Of a stretch of DNA of 46,753 nt, positions 1-9,285 are shown one piece after another. The translations under genes were made by a program, and so were the position numbers. The DNA is taken from contig JADHTQ010000037.1 in the NCBI GenBank assembly GCA_016784965.1, forward strand, positions 1 to 46,753, given 5' to 3'. The stretch is from Bacteriovoracaceae bacterium (GTDB lineage: Bacteria; Bdellovibrionota; Bacteriovoracia; Bacteriovoracales; Bacteriovoracaceae). Each line of letters begins with the position of its first letter. Positions within the stretch are counted from its first letter, which is position 1. The notes under the pieces are model-generated. The model was not told the origin of the DNA. It worked only from the letters and a program-made list of their open reading frames with translations, and did no database searches.

Positions 1-1723
1 CAACTGAAGCCTCGACCAGTAAATGCTTTCAAGAAGTATTGTATAATAGAAAACATTTCAACGAAGAAGTTTTACGCAAGATTGGAATAATTTTCAAAAA
101 AAGCTGCACTACTTTAATTAGGCAGATGTCAAACGACCGGCAGCAAGAGGGACTTACTCATCAGAAGGAACCTTTAGGTGGCTTAATCCAAAAGAGATAG
201 ATGACGCCAAGGCAACCATCGCTTGGATTGAAGAACAACCATTTTTTAATGGAAAAATTGCCTCAGTAGGAACAAGCTATGATGGGTTTTTAGCATTGGC
301 TTCAGGTATTGGAGCATCTGACTCTCTAAAGGCCATATTTGCCATATCTGCACCCACAAATGTACAAACTGACTCTTTTACCCAAGGTGGTATTGGCAGT
401 ACTCGCTTATTAAACTATATAAATTCTCTAAGCAATAAATCAGAGTTTGAGCAAAAGGACTTTGTCACCGAAATTATGCAGCTGCAATGGGAGCAAGATT
501 TCTTTACTCCTACACCTCTTGAGTCTTACGACACAAAAATACTACAAACTGACTTTGATGAATGGAATCTGATCTCTTCTGACTATGCAAATATTGAATC
601 ACCATTTTGGACAAAAAGAGGGATACATGATCGCTTAGTGGAAATAAACATTCCTACATATCATATAGCTGGAATGGTGAAGGACCAAGACGGAAGAGAT
701 AGTTTAAACAATTTTTTAATTGTAGACAAGTATTCACCTTATAGAAAAAAACATAGACTATATATTGGAGACTGGGGACACAATGGGATGATGGCCGAAT
801 ATATGCATGGTCGTGTAGTTTCACTTCTGGCCCATCACCTACGGGATTTGCCCTCAAATTATATTAGTGAATCAAGGGTTCACCTTGCCTCACATAGAGC
901 AGGTAAAAAGTATTACCAAGGTCATACTTATCCCTTTTTAGAAGTACAGACAAACAATTTATACCACTTTGGAGTGTGGGAAGAGAATGCCCTGTTATTT
1001 GCAAATCCTAACTCAGAAGAAGACTATACCGAGTATCACAGCAATAGGATAGATGCAAGTGATACGGGATATCAAAAATACTACCAACAATATGTTGACA
1101 GGGACATGTTTATCCTTGGTAGCTTTGACTTTGACCTCTATGTTTCTCTGGATACATATCAAGCAGACTTAAACATCAGAGTTTTCACATATGATGCACA
1201 AACAAACAAGATGAATGATTTATTTCCAAACTCTGTAATCAGAAAGCGAATTGTTAACAAAGGTGGAGCGCAGGTTTTAAATGTCAAAATAAAATCTGCT
1301 CCAATTTATAAAAAGCTTAAAAAAGGAATATTTCTCGTCTATCAAGTTTATTCCAATCTATATGCAGGGATGTCAATTGTTAACCACAATAGCGACCCTG
1401 AAAACTATGATGGCAACTTAAAACAGGCCAACATTAAGATCTTACACAGTAGCGATTATAAAAGCACTTTAACTATAAATACAGAAAACATAGTTGCTGA
1501 GATTAGTGACACGACTCCTTCTAATAGATCATATTTAAAATTTACAGACAGACTAAGGCATAAGCTAAACAAGAAGTGTAAAAGCGTTGAGAAAAATATG
1601 AAGTTGTTTCATAATAACTTTATGAACCTCAAGCACTTCAATAAGAAGCTTAAAAGACTAAAAAAAATGAGGTCACTTCTTAGGTTTTCTAAGCAGTTGC
1701 AAAAAAATGGTGATAGCATATAG
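1..1723 (+). pseudogene. CocE/NonD family serine hydrolase, frameshifted and cut by window edge
   Basis: This is an alpha/beta hydrolase of the CocE/NonD (X-Pro dipeptidyl-peptidase-like) family, which cleaves acyl esters or amides; the substrate here is unknown. Two frames are needed. Frame 3 is open from base 3 to about 119 and reads like the family's N-terminal strand region (YNRKHFNEEVLRKIG, then FKKSCTTLI). From base 122 frame 2 continues with ADV...RGTYSSEG, FRWLNPKEIDDA, the nucleophile motif GTSYDG (Ser codon at 275-277), a late Asp and the GDWGHNGM histidine, then a jelly-roll C-terminal domain. An in-frame TAG at 119-121 blocks frame 2 upstream. Adding one base before 120 would give I-x-A-D-V, so a 1-base deletion is likely. 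The only start codon in the long frame is TTG at 296, downstream of the nucleophile, so that cannot be the true start. The last 51 bases overlap the TRAP permease gene on the other strand. A sequencing error is the main alternative. Confidence 0.75.
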
Positions 1724-3616
1724 CCCTACCCCAAAGCCGTACCAAATGAATTTATGATATGCCCATATATAGTTAGAAAAGAGATCTGGTCTAAAAAGCA
1801 TTAACACACAAAGAATTAAAAGCACGGTTTCATAAAAGCGATTTTTAACTAAAAAGTACCCTTGAGTGATCGATGCAAATGCAAACATAGCAATAACACC
1901 AGTAGAGAATATCAAGGCAATATGCCACCAACTAGTGATGTTTATCAGCAGCAGGTCGGTGTTAAAGATGAACATGAACGGCAAAATGGCCGTACGCATA
2001 TCGTAGATAAAACCTTGAATGCCTGTTTTAATTGGATCTTCTTTAGAGATCGCCGCTGCGGCATAAGCCGCTAGTCCTACTGGGGGAGTATCATCTGCTA
2101 AAATGCCAAAGTAAAAACAAAAAAGGTGGGCAGCAATCAGTGGAACTGTAAGACCCACATTAGAGGATAGTGCCACAATCGCAGGTGCCGTTAAAGATGC
2201 CATGACAATGTAATTTGCGGTAGTCGGCAATCCCATTCCAAGAATGAGGCTAACTATGGCGGTGATAATGAGAAGTAGCACCACGTTGTTCATGGCAAGA
2301 ATGTCAATAATTTCAGTAATTACATTACCAAGGCCGAGTGTGACAATGCCAACAATAATGCCGGCAGATGCGACTGCTACACCGATTGACATCATATTTT
2401 TGCCACCATCAACAAAGCTTTGCCAAATTTGGTGCAATGAATTTTTAATGGCCCACATCCCGGATTTTTTTTCATTTTGGGCCATCCAAAAGTTTTGAAT
2501 TACCATAAGACCCATTAAAACTATGATGGCATAATAGACAGACAGTTGTGCTGAGTAACGCTCAATAATTAGCATGTATAGTAAAAAGCAAAGGGGAATT
2601 AAAAATGGTACTCCACTGATGAAGACATTATAAAAATTGGGGAGCTCTTCTTTGGGCAGGCCCTTTAGACCCAGCTTTGATGCCTCTAAATGAGTTATAA
2701 AGATTAAGGCGATATAGGAAATAATTGCTGGAATAAATGCTGCTTTTACCACTTCAAAGTAACTTGTATGGCAGTACTCTGCAATGATAAATGCTGCTGC
2801 TCCCATAATGGGAGGCATTAGCTGTCCATTGGTGCTAGCGGCAACTTCGATGGCACCTGCTTTAATACCTGGAAAACCAGTTTTTTTCATCAAGGGTATA
2901 GTGAATGTGCCCGTTGTTACAGTATTGGCGATACTTGAGCCTGAAACCATACCGGTTAGCCCACTTGCTAAAACCGCGGCTTTGGCAGGCCCCCCCTTAA
3001 ATCTACCAAGCAGACTAATTGCCAAATCGATAAAATATTTGCTGCCTCCTGCAATATTAAGCATGGAGCCAAACAGGACAAATAAAAAAACAGTAGAAGT
3101 TGAAACATCTAAAGGTACGCCATAAATACCTTCTGTACTCATTGTTAGCTTGTTTACCATTTTACTGATGGTTGCATTTTTAAATGAAATTATTTCGGGC
3201 ATGTGTTCACTAAAAAAACTATACAGAATGAATGTCGCTGCAATGGTTGGTAGCGCCGGCCCAAGAGATCTCCTGGCGGCTTCTAAAAGTAGAATAACCA
3301 GGGTTGATCCGATAAATAAGTCTCTGGCAATAGGCATTCCCTGTCTCATGGCGATACCGGAATAGTCTATGGCCAAATACAGTGATGCAAGGGCGGCAAT
3401 GACCGCTAAAATATAATCACTCCAATGAATTTTATTGGCCCAGGTACTAGAAGTTTTTTGCACCGGAAAGCAAAGATATACTAAACAAATTGCAAAGGCC
3501 AAGTGAATACATCTGGTGAGTTCTGAGCCCAATAGTAAAAACTGAGGAAGTGCTAGTTGGAAAAGAGACCAACTAGCGGCAATAATGGATGCGACAAGAC
3601 CGGTCTGTCTAGACAC
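1673..3616 (-). CDS. TRAP transporter permease, fused 4TM/12TM (DctQM-type), TAXI class
   Basis: This inner-membrane protein is the fused small and large permease of a tripartite ATP-independent periplasmic transporter. It imports a solute delivered by the neighbouring TAXI binding protein, driven by an ion gradient. The 647-residue length fits the fused family. It has about 16 hydrophobic segments, and the conserved large-subunit patches are visible: GLTGMVSGSSIANTVTTGTFTIP, NGQLMPPIMGAAAFIIAEY, and the late repeat GMGLPTTANYIVMASL followed by ADDTPPVGLAAYAAAAI. The start is GTG at 3614-3616. Its G is shared with the TAG stop of the upstream TAXI gene (TAGTG), so the two are translationally coupled. 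The substrate cannot be read from sequence; TAXI systems include glutamate and other carboxylate importers. Confidence 0.93.
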   Translation of the reverse strand: MSRQTGLVASIIAASWSLFQLALPQFLLLGSELTRCIHLAFAICLVYLCFPVQKTSSTWANKIHWSDYILAVIAALASLYLAIDYSGIAMRQGMPIARDLFIGSTLVILLLEAARRSLGPALPTIAATFILYSFFSEHMPEIISFKNATISKMVNKLTMSTEGIYGVPLDVSTSTVFLFVLFGSMLNIAGGSKYFIDLAISLLGRFKGGPAKAAVLASGLTGMVSGSSIANTVTTGTFTIPLMKKTGFPGIKAGAIEVAASTNGQLMPPIMGAAAFIIAEYCHTSYFEVVKAAFIPAIISYIALIFITHLEASKLGLKGLPKEELPNFYNVFISGVPFLIPLCFLLYMLIIERYSAQLSVYYAIIVLMGLMVIQNFWMAQNEKKSGMWAIKNSLHQIWQSFVDGGKNMMSIGVAVASAGIIVGIVTLGLGNVITEIIDILAMNNVVLLLIITAIVSLILGMGLPTTANYIVMASLTAPAIVALSSNVGLTVPLIAAHLFCFYFGILADDTPPVGLAAYAAAAISKEDPIKTGIQGFIYDMRTAILPFMFIFNTDLLLINITSWWHIALIFSTGVIAMFAFASITQGYFLVKNRFYETVLLILCVLMLFRPDLFSNYIWAYHKFIWYGFGVGLYAITIFLQLLRKPKK

Positions 3617-4578
3617 TATTTCAGTCCGACTTCCTTAAAGTACCTTAAAGCTCCGGGGTGAAGTGGTGCCGAAAGACCAGATAACATAGACTCTTTGGTC
3701 AGATGAGCAAATGCCTTGTGCAATTTTTTAAACTCCTCAAGGTTATCAAATAACTCTTTGGTGATGCCATAAACGACATCAGCAGAAACCTTTGTAGAGG
3801 TTACAAATGTAGTCATAACCCCTATGGAGTCCACATTTTTTTTGTTATGGGCCATGGGGTAATCAGAGATATTTATCTTGGTGGGAGCATAATAGGGGGA
3901 TTTTTTTATTAGAGCTTCCATTCCATTAATGGGAACAAATAGTACTTTTCGTTTACCGGCAGTGGCTTCCATAATTGCACCATTGGGGTGACCAACAGTA
4001 TAAAAGAAAGCATCAATGCGATTGTCTTGTAGCATCTTGGGTGCTTCTGCCGCTTTTAATGCTTCTGATTTTAAGTCATTTTTCCAATTGATACCTATTG
4101 TATTTAATATTTCTATAGCATTTCCACGATGGCCAGAGCCGTGATCGCCAAGGTTTACTCGTTTGCCTTTTAAATTTTTAAGTGAGCTAATTTTGCCATC
4201 GATGGCAGCAACAAGAGTAATTATTTCGGGGTGTAGACTGCATATGGCGCGCAAATCGGTTTGTTTGCCCCTTTGCTTCCACTCGGCTAAACCATTGTAT
4301 GCCTGGTATTGTCGGTCTGATTGAGCAATTCCAAACTCCAAATCACCGGACAAGACTGCGTTGATGTTGTAAACTGAACCGGCAGTAGATTCAACCGAGG
4401 CCCTGATGCCGTATTTTTTCCTCTTTTTATTGATTAACTTGGCAATGGCACCACCTGCTGGATAATAGATACCAGTGACTCCACCGGTGCCTATGGTGAC
4501 AAAGGATGTTTTGGCAAATGAATTTGAGTTCCCTAGAAAAAACAGAACAATCATAAAAAATGCGATATATTTTTGCAT
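3616..4578 (-). CDS. TAXI family TRAP solute-binding protein
   Basis: This periplasmic receptor captures the solute for the TRAP permease encoded just downstream. A signal peptide covers about residues 1-22 (hydrophobic core FFMIVLFFLG, cleavage near SFA-K). The mature protein opens with the family hallmark TIGTGGVTGIYYPAGGAIAKL, and carries FGIAQSDRQYQAY and LKNLKGKRVNLGDHGSGHRGNA, all typical of TAXI (TRAP-associated extracytoplasmic immunogenic) proteins. The 320-residue length is normal. The ATG at 4578 has a clear GGAGG Shine-Dalgarno on the minus strand near 4583-4587. The gene ends one base inside the permease start, so the pair is an operon of two. Confidence 0.94.
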   Translation of the reverse strand: MQKYIAFFMIVLFFLGNSNSFAKTSFVTIGTGGVTGIYYPAGGAIAKLINKKRKKYGIRASVESTAGSVYNINAVLSGDLEFGIAQSDRQYQAYNGLAEWKQRGKQTDLRAICSLHPEIITLVAAIDGKISSLKNLKGKRVNLGDHGSGHRGNAIEILNTIGINWKNDLKSEALKAAEAPKMLQDNRIDAFFYTVGHPNGAIMEATAGKRKVLFVPINGMEALIKKSPYYAPTKINISDYPMAHNKKNVDSIGVMTTFVTSTKVSADVVYGITKELFDNLEEFKKLHKAFAHLTKESMLSGLSAPLHPGALRYFKEVGLK

Positions 4579-4632
4579 GAATTCCTCCAGTAAGAATAGA
4601 TTTATCTTTATCTTAAATATGCTTTACTATGG

Positions 4633-5322
4633 CTAAGGCCCAGGCGTCAAAATGTATTTTTGAAAGATTTCGTCACTGTGCTCAATGAGTTGCTCTTTAA
4701 GTGTCAAGCTGGATGCTTGAATAGATAGTTTAAAAATTTGAGGATTTAATAACTTAGAGTAGGGAAGCGACACAGGAGCAAAACTTAAATGCCATCTTTC
4801 TGGGGCGACGCCGTGGTCTGGAGTTCGGTAAGGTCTGTAAAATCCGAAGCAGTTGCCATCTTGAATTAGTTCATCCAACCAATTGTGCAGGGGAGAAAAA
4901 ATGCCACCAGTATCTACCTCTTCTGGAGTAAGCTCCACTTGATATGCCGGTGTTGGAAGCGCATTTTTGTCATAGATATCAATGTCGGTACCCCAGTGGT
5001 GACGACTAAAACCCGGTATTGCTGACCACCTTAATATGGCAAATAAAATCTCAGTTTTTGTTAATGTTGAGTAATTTAGAGGAGTTCCTGTAGAGTCCAG
5101 AAGAGGGCGAATTCCTTGGGCCTTAGCAGTCCAGATATCAAGTTGTTGCAAAAAACTTCTGAAACTGCTTGCAATACAAAGGTCAAACCCTTGGGCCTTA
5201 GCACTTTCTTTGAGTTGGACAAAAGAAGCAAGGGCCTCATTGTGAATTAGATATTTAGTACCAGGAACACAGGTCAGATGCTCTTGGGATTTTCCAAAAA
5301 GGATTTTATGGTTGGGTTGCAT
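4633..5322 (-). CDS. M15 family D-alanyl-D-alanine carboxypeptidase (VanY-like)
   Basis: This is a zinc peptidase of the M15B (VanY/DacB) type, expected to trim D-Ala from peptidoglycan stem peptides. The motifs are present in order: SSFRSFLQQLDIW, then SRHHWGTDIDIYD (the HxxxxxxD zinc ligands) and ERWHLSFAP (catalytic Glu and zinc His). No convincing signal peptide is visible, so it may be cytoplasmic or exported in a non-classical way. I chose the ATG at 5320-5322 (229 aa). It follows a GGTGGTGA ribosome-binding sequence on the minus strand, whereas the upstream TTG/GTG codons have none. The gene overlaps the end of the upstream 628-residue membrane protein by 17 bases, suggesting coupled translation and a shared envelope role. 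Confidence 0.85.
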   Translation of the reverse strand: MQPNHKILFGKSQEHLTCVPGTKYLIHNEALASFVQLKESAKAQGFDLCIASSFRSFLQQLDIWTAKAQGIRPLLDSTGTPLNYSTLTKTEILFAILRWSAIPGFSRHHWGTDIDIYDKNALPTPAYQVELTPEEVDTGGIFSPLHNWLDELIQDGNCFGFYRPYRTPDHGVAPERWHLSFAPVSLPYSKLLNPQIFKLSIQASSLTLKEQLIEHSDEIFQKYILTPGP

Positions 5323-7192
5323 TTGGGTCACCACCAAAAAGCCTACGCAATCCGCTGATATTGAAACGGTTAGTAATTACTTTCCAAATTGAGCTATCTT
5401 CGTTTTTGTTGATATCGCTGTCTCCCATATCATAATTTTTCTTCATAAATTCTATGGTTTTTCCCTTGGTTCCAGGCCTTGCTCCACCTTGGAAGTCAAA
5501 TTCAAATCCCTTTTTATCAGTCGTTGCAGCGCCACCACTCTCTTCATACTTCGCTTTTTTAGAGGCCTGATCATTATATTTTTTTAAGACTTCTTTTAAC
5601 GATTTACCAAGCTTTTTTTCTGAGGGTGGATTGGTAGTTAGGGCCGATCCTCCGTGGAGTAAACCCGATTTGGCCTTTTTAAGTAGTGTGGGGGTGGCAA
5701 TCTTATCAACCATTTTGCTGGCCAGTTTGCCGTCAATTATAAGTGGTTTGTCCATTTTTTTATTGGCCTCTTTCAGCAGCTTTTTTGCCATTTTCATATT
5801 TTTAGCTGCTTGATTAGCTGGACGTGCAGAGGATAAAGTCCCTGAAGCGTAATCTCCCTGTGCCATGCTATCAACATTTGTTGCTAGCGTAGAGACTCCC
5901 AAAGAGTTACCAAACGAACCGACTGTGGTTGATAAATCTGGTGTTTTGTAACAAGCATTTTGACCGGTACCAGCGTCTTTAAATCTTCGACATTTACAAT
6001 CAGGGTCAAACTCTTGGTTAATATTCAGGCAGCCCAAACGTTCGGCTTTTGCAACTCCAGTGTATTCGGTGGCATCTACAAATAGATTAGTATCTTCACT
6101 GGCCCACAGCGCTTGGCATGTTCCGCTATTTGTTCGATTCTCGTTTCTAGTGCCTTCTTCTGTATAACAATAGCAGCGCGGCTCATTTAAAGTATCCCGC
6201 CCCCCCGGGCAATAAGCAATCATTGACTCCATAAAGTTGTCGATGATTTCTTGAATGCGATCTGCGTTTGCGCTTGCCTCTTTGGCCACCTTTTTGTTAT
6301 GTGCTGCCAGCTTAAAACTAATAAAGGCGGCGATTCCTGAAATGATCGCGATACCTTGAGATGAGTTAAAAAATTGTATTATTTCACCCCCTCCCATTTT
6401 ACTGAGCAAAGCCCCACCTGCTGCACCAATTAACATAAGATATAGCCCGTAATCTTTTTTAACTTCTTTTTCAGCGTAAGCTTTAGGTATGAGCGGAGGA
6501 AGAATGTCCTTCTTTTTGGAAGTTCCGGCACAAGTGCTAGAGGTAAACATTTCATATAGGGCCATGGCCATAGCTGCACCATAGAGAGCGGCCTGTACGT
6601 AGTAGGCGTTGGCCTTTTGTTTGGCCACAGTAGCAATAGTCTCTTGCTCAGTTTTTAGATATTTGAAGGCACTTAGTTGAGCTTGATAAGGATCTTCAGA
6701 GTACTCATAACCCTCCTCAAGTTTTTTTAATTTTTTAGAGAGAAAGAAAAAAAAGTAAGCTTCACTTAGTAGACTTGAAACCGCTGCTACATTAAATAAT
6801 GTTTTAGACATACAGCTGCCGGTTGCTTTTTTACTAAAAAAATTAATGGTCGCCAAGGCCACAGTGAGAGCGTACACGCCTTGTGATAGACCACTTGTAG
6901 GTTCGTATTCTGTCAGGTCCCCAGCTTCACTTTTTGCAAAATCTTCATGACATTTCTTTTTCTCATTTTGGTCTTCTATGGCCGCACACTGTTGATAGTC
7001 TTCCCGCAGCTCAACTACATCCTGGGTAGTCAGGCAGCGATTGCTTTGACAGTCCCATCTGCCAGTCTTTGTACTTTCACATTGTGTTTTGGCTTGTGCC
7101 ATTGCTTGATCGTTTGGATATTCACAAGCTTTAATATTTTGTATGGGGGTCACTAAGAGGCTAAAGCTGATCAAAAAGGTCAGGAACTTCAT
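5306..7192 (-). CDS. Large cysteine-rich membrane/envelope protein, unknown function
   Basis: I do not recognise this 628-residue protein. It starts with a classical signal peptide (residues 1-22, cleavage near IKA-C). An exported N-terminal part follows with several paired cysteines (positions about 23-85). Next come about five hydrophobic stretches between residues 105 and 300, including one near 130-150 (SLLSEAYFFFFLS) and one near 282-297. A second cysteine cluster spans about residues 335-420, with paired motifs such as CYCY and CKC. The last 200 residues are Lys/Gly-rich and polar. The cysteine pattern suggests disulfides in the periplasm or at the surface. It is the first gene of an operon with the M15 peptidase and has a strong promoter at 7236-7263. 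It may be a lineage-specific cell-envelope component; no function is assigned. Confidence 0.7.
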   Translation of the reverse strand: MKFLTFLISFSLLVTPIQNIKACEYPNDQAMAQAKTQCESTKTGRWDCQSNRCLTTQDVVELREDYQQCAAIEDQNEKKKCHEDFAKSEAGDLTEYEPTSGLSQGVYALTVALATINFFSKKATGSCMSKTLFNVAAVSSLLSEAYFFFFLSKKLKKLEEGYEYSEDPYQAQLSAFKYLKTEQETIATVAKQKANAYYVQAALYGAAMAMALYEMFTSSTCAGTSKKKDILPPLIPKAYAEKEVKKDYGLYLMLIGAAGGALLSKMGGGEIIQFFNSSQGIAIISGIAAFISFKLAAHNKKVAKEASANADRIQEIIDNFMESMIAYCPGGRDTLNEPRCYCYTEEGTRNENRTNSGTCQALWASEDTNLFVDATEYTGVAKAERLGCLNINQEFDPDCKCRRFKDAGTGQNACYKTPDLSTTVGSFGNSLGVSTLATNVDSMAQGDYASGTLSSARPANQAAKNMKMAKKLLKEANKKMDKPLIIDGKLASKMVDKIATPTLLKKAKSGLLHGGSALTTNPPSEKKLGKSLKEVLKKYNDQASKKAKYEESGGAATTDKKGFEFDFQGGARPGTKGKTIEFMKKNYDMGDSDINKNEDSSIWKVITNRFNISGLRRLFGGDPNATQP

Positions 7193-7235
7193 TTTGGTTT
7201 CATCCTTGTATTACTTATTAGTTCAATTTTATTGT

Positions 7236-7263
7236 AATATAGTTTACAGGCATAATGTGTCAA
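7236..7263 (-). promoter_or_regulatory. Sigma70-type promoter for the 628-aa envelope gene
   Basis: On the minus strand, TTGACA (7258-7263, perfect -35) is followed after 16 bases by TATATT (7236-7241, 5 of 6 to TATAAT). The predicted transcript starts near 7229 and leaves a leader of about 35 bases before the ATG at 7192. This is the best consensus promoter in the window. Confidence 0.6.
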
Positions 7264-7280
7264 AAAACAACTGTTAATGA

Positions 7281-7310
7281 TGTAACATTCTCAAAGCAAT
7301 GTGATATAAT
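7281..7310 (+). promoter_or_regulatory. Extended -10 promoter for korAB
   Basis: TATAAT at 7305-7310 is perfect and is preceded by TG one base upstream (TGATATAAT, 7302-7310), the extended -10 form. The -35 is poor (TGTAAC, 7281-7286), as is common for extended -10 promoters. The leader to the korA ATG would be about 105 bases. It lies back to back with the promoter at 7236-7263. Confidence 0.5.
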
Positions 7311-7423
7311 TTACATTAAAAATAAGTAATTTATTCTGGTAAGTTTCAAAGATCAGGAGTATTGTGGGGAAGGTTAATAATCTTGATTGAAAATATTATA
7401 TTAAAACAAGGAAAGACAAGTTC

Positions 7424-9262
7424 ATGAAGGATGTAGATAGTGTTGTTATCAGGTTTTCTGGAGATTCCGGTGATGGAATGCAACTTACTGGAACACAGTT
7501 TTCAAATACTGTTTCTAGATACGGAGCAGATGTCTCGACTTTTCCAGATTTTCCTTCGGAGATCAGAGCGCCGCAGGGAACCATTGCTGGTGTTTCAGGC
7601 TTTCAAGTAAACTTTGGATCGACAGAAATTCTCACTCCCGGAGATGCTCCTGATATTTTGGTGGCAATGAATCCGGCAGCATTGAAGGCAAACTGTAAAG
7701 ACCTCAAAGAAGGTGGCTTGATTCTCATCAATACTGATGCTTTTGATAAAAAGAATTTGATGAAAGCAGGTTATAAAGATAATCCTCTCGAGGGAGATGA
7801 TCTAAATAATTATCGACCAATTAAGGTCGATATGACTGCCAGAACCCTCGCTGCCACAAAGCATTTGGGAATTGAGAGCCGCTTTAGGGCCCGATGTAAA
7901 AACTTTTTTGCTTTGGGTGTTACCTTTCATATGTTTGATCTGCCACCTGATTACTGCATCTCTTGGATTGAGAAGAAATTTAAAACGAGCCCATTAATTG
8001 TACAGGCCAATATCTGTGCTCTTAATGCCGGAAGAGAGTTTGCCACTACTGTAGAAACGCTAGTCCCCAAAAAACTAGTACCTGCAGATATTACTCCGGG
8101 ACATTATCGACAGGTCAATGGCAATATTGCTACTGCTTTAGGGCTAATGCAAGCGGCGGAAGCTTCTGATCTGAAGCTATTTTTAGGTTCTTACCCAATT
8201 ACGCCTGCTACAGATATTTTACATGAGCTATCAAAGTACAAAGAATTCGAAGTAATTACTTTTCAAGCTGAGGATGAAATTGCTGGCATTTGCTCTGCCA
8301 TTGGAGCATCTTTTGCGGGTGCTTTGGGAATTACAACTACTTCTGGACCAGGTCTTGCCCTTAAGGGCGAAGCAATAGGCCTTGCCACCATTTATGAAAT
8401 CCCGTTAGTTATTGTAAACGTTCAAAGAGGTGGACCATCAACAGGGCTTCCTACTAAGACTGAACAATCGGATTTAAATCAAGCCTTATATGGTAGAAAC
8501 GGAGAATGTCCAGTAGTGGTTATAGCCGCTTCAAGACCAAGTGATTGCTTTCACATGGCGTATGAGGCAGCAAGAATTACTCTAGAGCATATGACACCGG
8601 TTATTTTGTTAACAGATGGTTTGATTGCAAATGGTGCAGAACCTTGGAAAATTCCAGATTTTACTAAAGAATATACCAAAATTAAAACCAAACTGGTGGA
8701 TAAAGAGTGTCAAACTGGTGACTGTAAGTTTATGCCATACGAGCGAGATCCTGAAACTTTGGTTAGAAAGTGGACTGTTCCGGGAATGAAGGGATATGAG
8801 CACCGCATTGGTGGCTTAGAAAAACAAGATGTCGTGGGCTCAGTAAGTCACAATCCACTTAACCACCAAGTAATGACTGATTTGCGCCAGAAAAAAGTAG
8901 ATTTGGTAGCAAACAATATTCCTCTTCAAGAAGTTGTAGGTGAACAAACGGGAGACTTGCTAGTAGTCTCATGGGGCGGCTCGTATGGTGCCAATGTAAC
9001 CGCTGTAAAAGAGGTTCAAAAGCAAGGAAAAAAGGTTTCATTAGCACACCTTCGCTATATTAATCCTATGCCTAAAAACTTTCATGATTTACTTAAAGGA
9101 TTTAAAAAAATATTGGTACCAGAATTAAATATGGGACAACTTAAAGATTTATTGAATACCAAATTTCAGTGTGGAGCCAGGGGCTATAATAAGGTTCAAG
9201 GTTTACCATTTAAGGTGTCTGAAGTAATCGATGCTATTAATAAAGAGTTAGGGACCATTTAA
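7424..9262 (+). CDS. korA: 2-oxoacid:ferredoxin oxidoreductase, fused gamma-alpha subunit (KorA/OorA type)
   Basis: This subunit of a thiamine-diphosphate oxidoreductase oxidises a 2-oxoacid (probably 2-oxoglutarate) with CoA and passes electrons to ferredoxin. The 612 residues combine the gamma domain (about 1-190; IRFSGDSGDGMQLTGTQFS, then PQGTIAGVSGFQVNFGS) and the alpha domain (from about 235; GSYPITPATDILHEL, TTTSGPGLALKGEAIGLA, VNVQRGGPSTGLPTKTEQSDL). The gamma-alpha fusion followed by a separate beta gene is the KorAB layout. The ATG has AAGGAAAG about 10 bases upstream. korB follows after 23 bases. The genes could act in an oxidative or a reductive direction; sequence alone does not decide. 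Pyruvate or a branched-chain oxoacid is a possible alternative substrate. Confidence 0.92.
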   Translation: MKDVDSVVIRFSGDSGDGMQLTGTQFSNTVSRYGADVSTFPDFPSEIRAPQGTIAGVSGFQVNFGSTEILTPGDAPDILVAMNPAALKANCKDLKEGGLILINTDAFDKKNLMKAGYKDNPLEGDDLNNYRPIKVDMTARTLAATKHLGIESRFRARCKNFFALGVTFHMFDLPPDYCISWIEKKFKTSPLIVQANICALNAGREFATTVETLVPKKLVPADITPGHYRQVNGNIATALGLMQAAEASDLKLFLGSYPITPATDILHELSKYKEFEVITFQAEDEIAGICSAIGASFAGALGITTTSGPGLALKGEAIGLATIYEIPLVIVNVQRGGPSTGLPTKTEQSDLNQALYGRNGECPVVVIAASRPSDCFHMAYEAARITLEHMTPVILLTDGLIANGAEPWKIPDFTKEYTKIKTKLVDKECQTGDCKFMPYERDPETLVRKWTVPGMKGYEHRIGGLEKQDVVGSVSHNPLNHQVMTDLRQKKVDLVANNIPLQEVVGEQTGDLLVVSWGGSYGANVTAVKEVQKQGKKVSLAHLRYINPMPKNFHDLLKGFKKILVPELNMGQLKDLLNTKFQCGARGYNKVQGLPFKVSEVIDAINKELGTI

Positions 9263-9285
9263 TGTCTAAATGAGGATGAAAGAGA

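Noticed and set aside
1-90. Frame 1 peptide starting QLKPRPVNAF and ending YARLE at bases 88-90, as a possible transposase tail
   Set aside because: Frame 3 of the same bases reads as a continuous N-terminal part of the CocE hydrolase (RKHFNEEVLRK...FKKSCTTLI), which is a better explanation.
90-140. A shared AATTAAAG octamer near both window ends as possible element termini
   Set aside because: Eight AT-rich bases are expected by chance, and the surrounding bases do not match.
2784-3125. 113-codon + strand frame inside the TRAP permease
   Set aside because: The minus strand carries strongly conserved TRAP motifs over the same bases.
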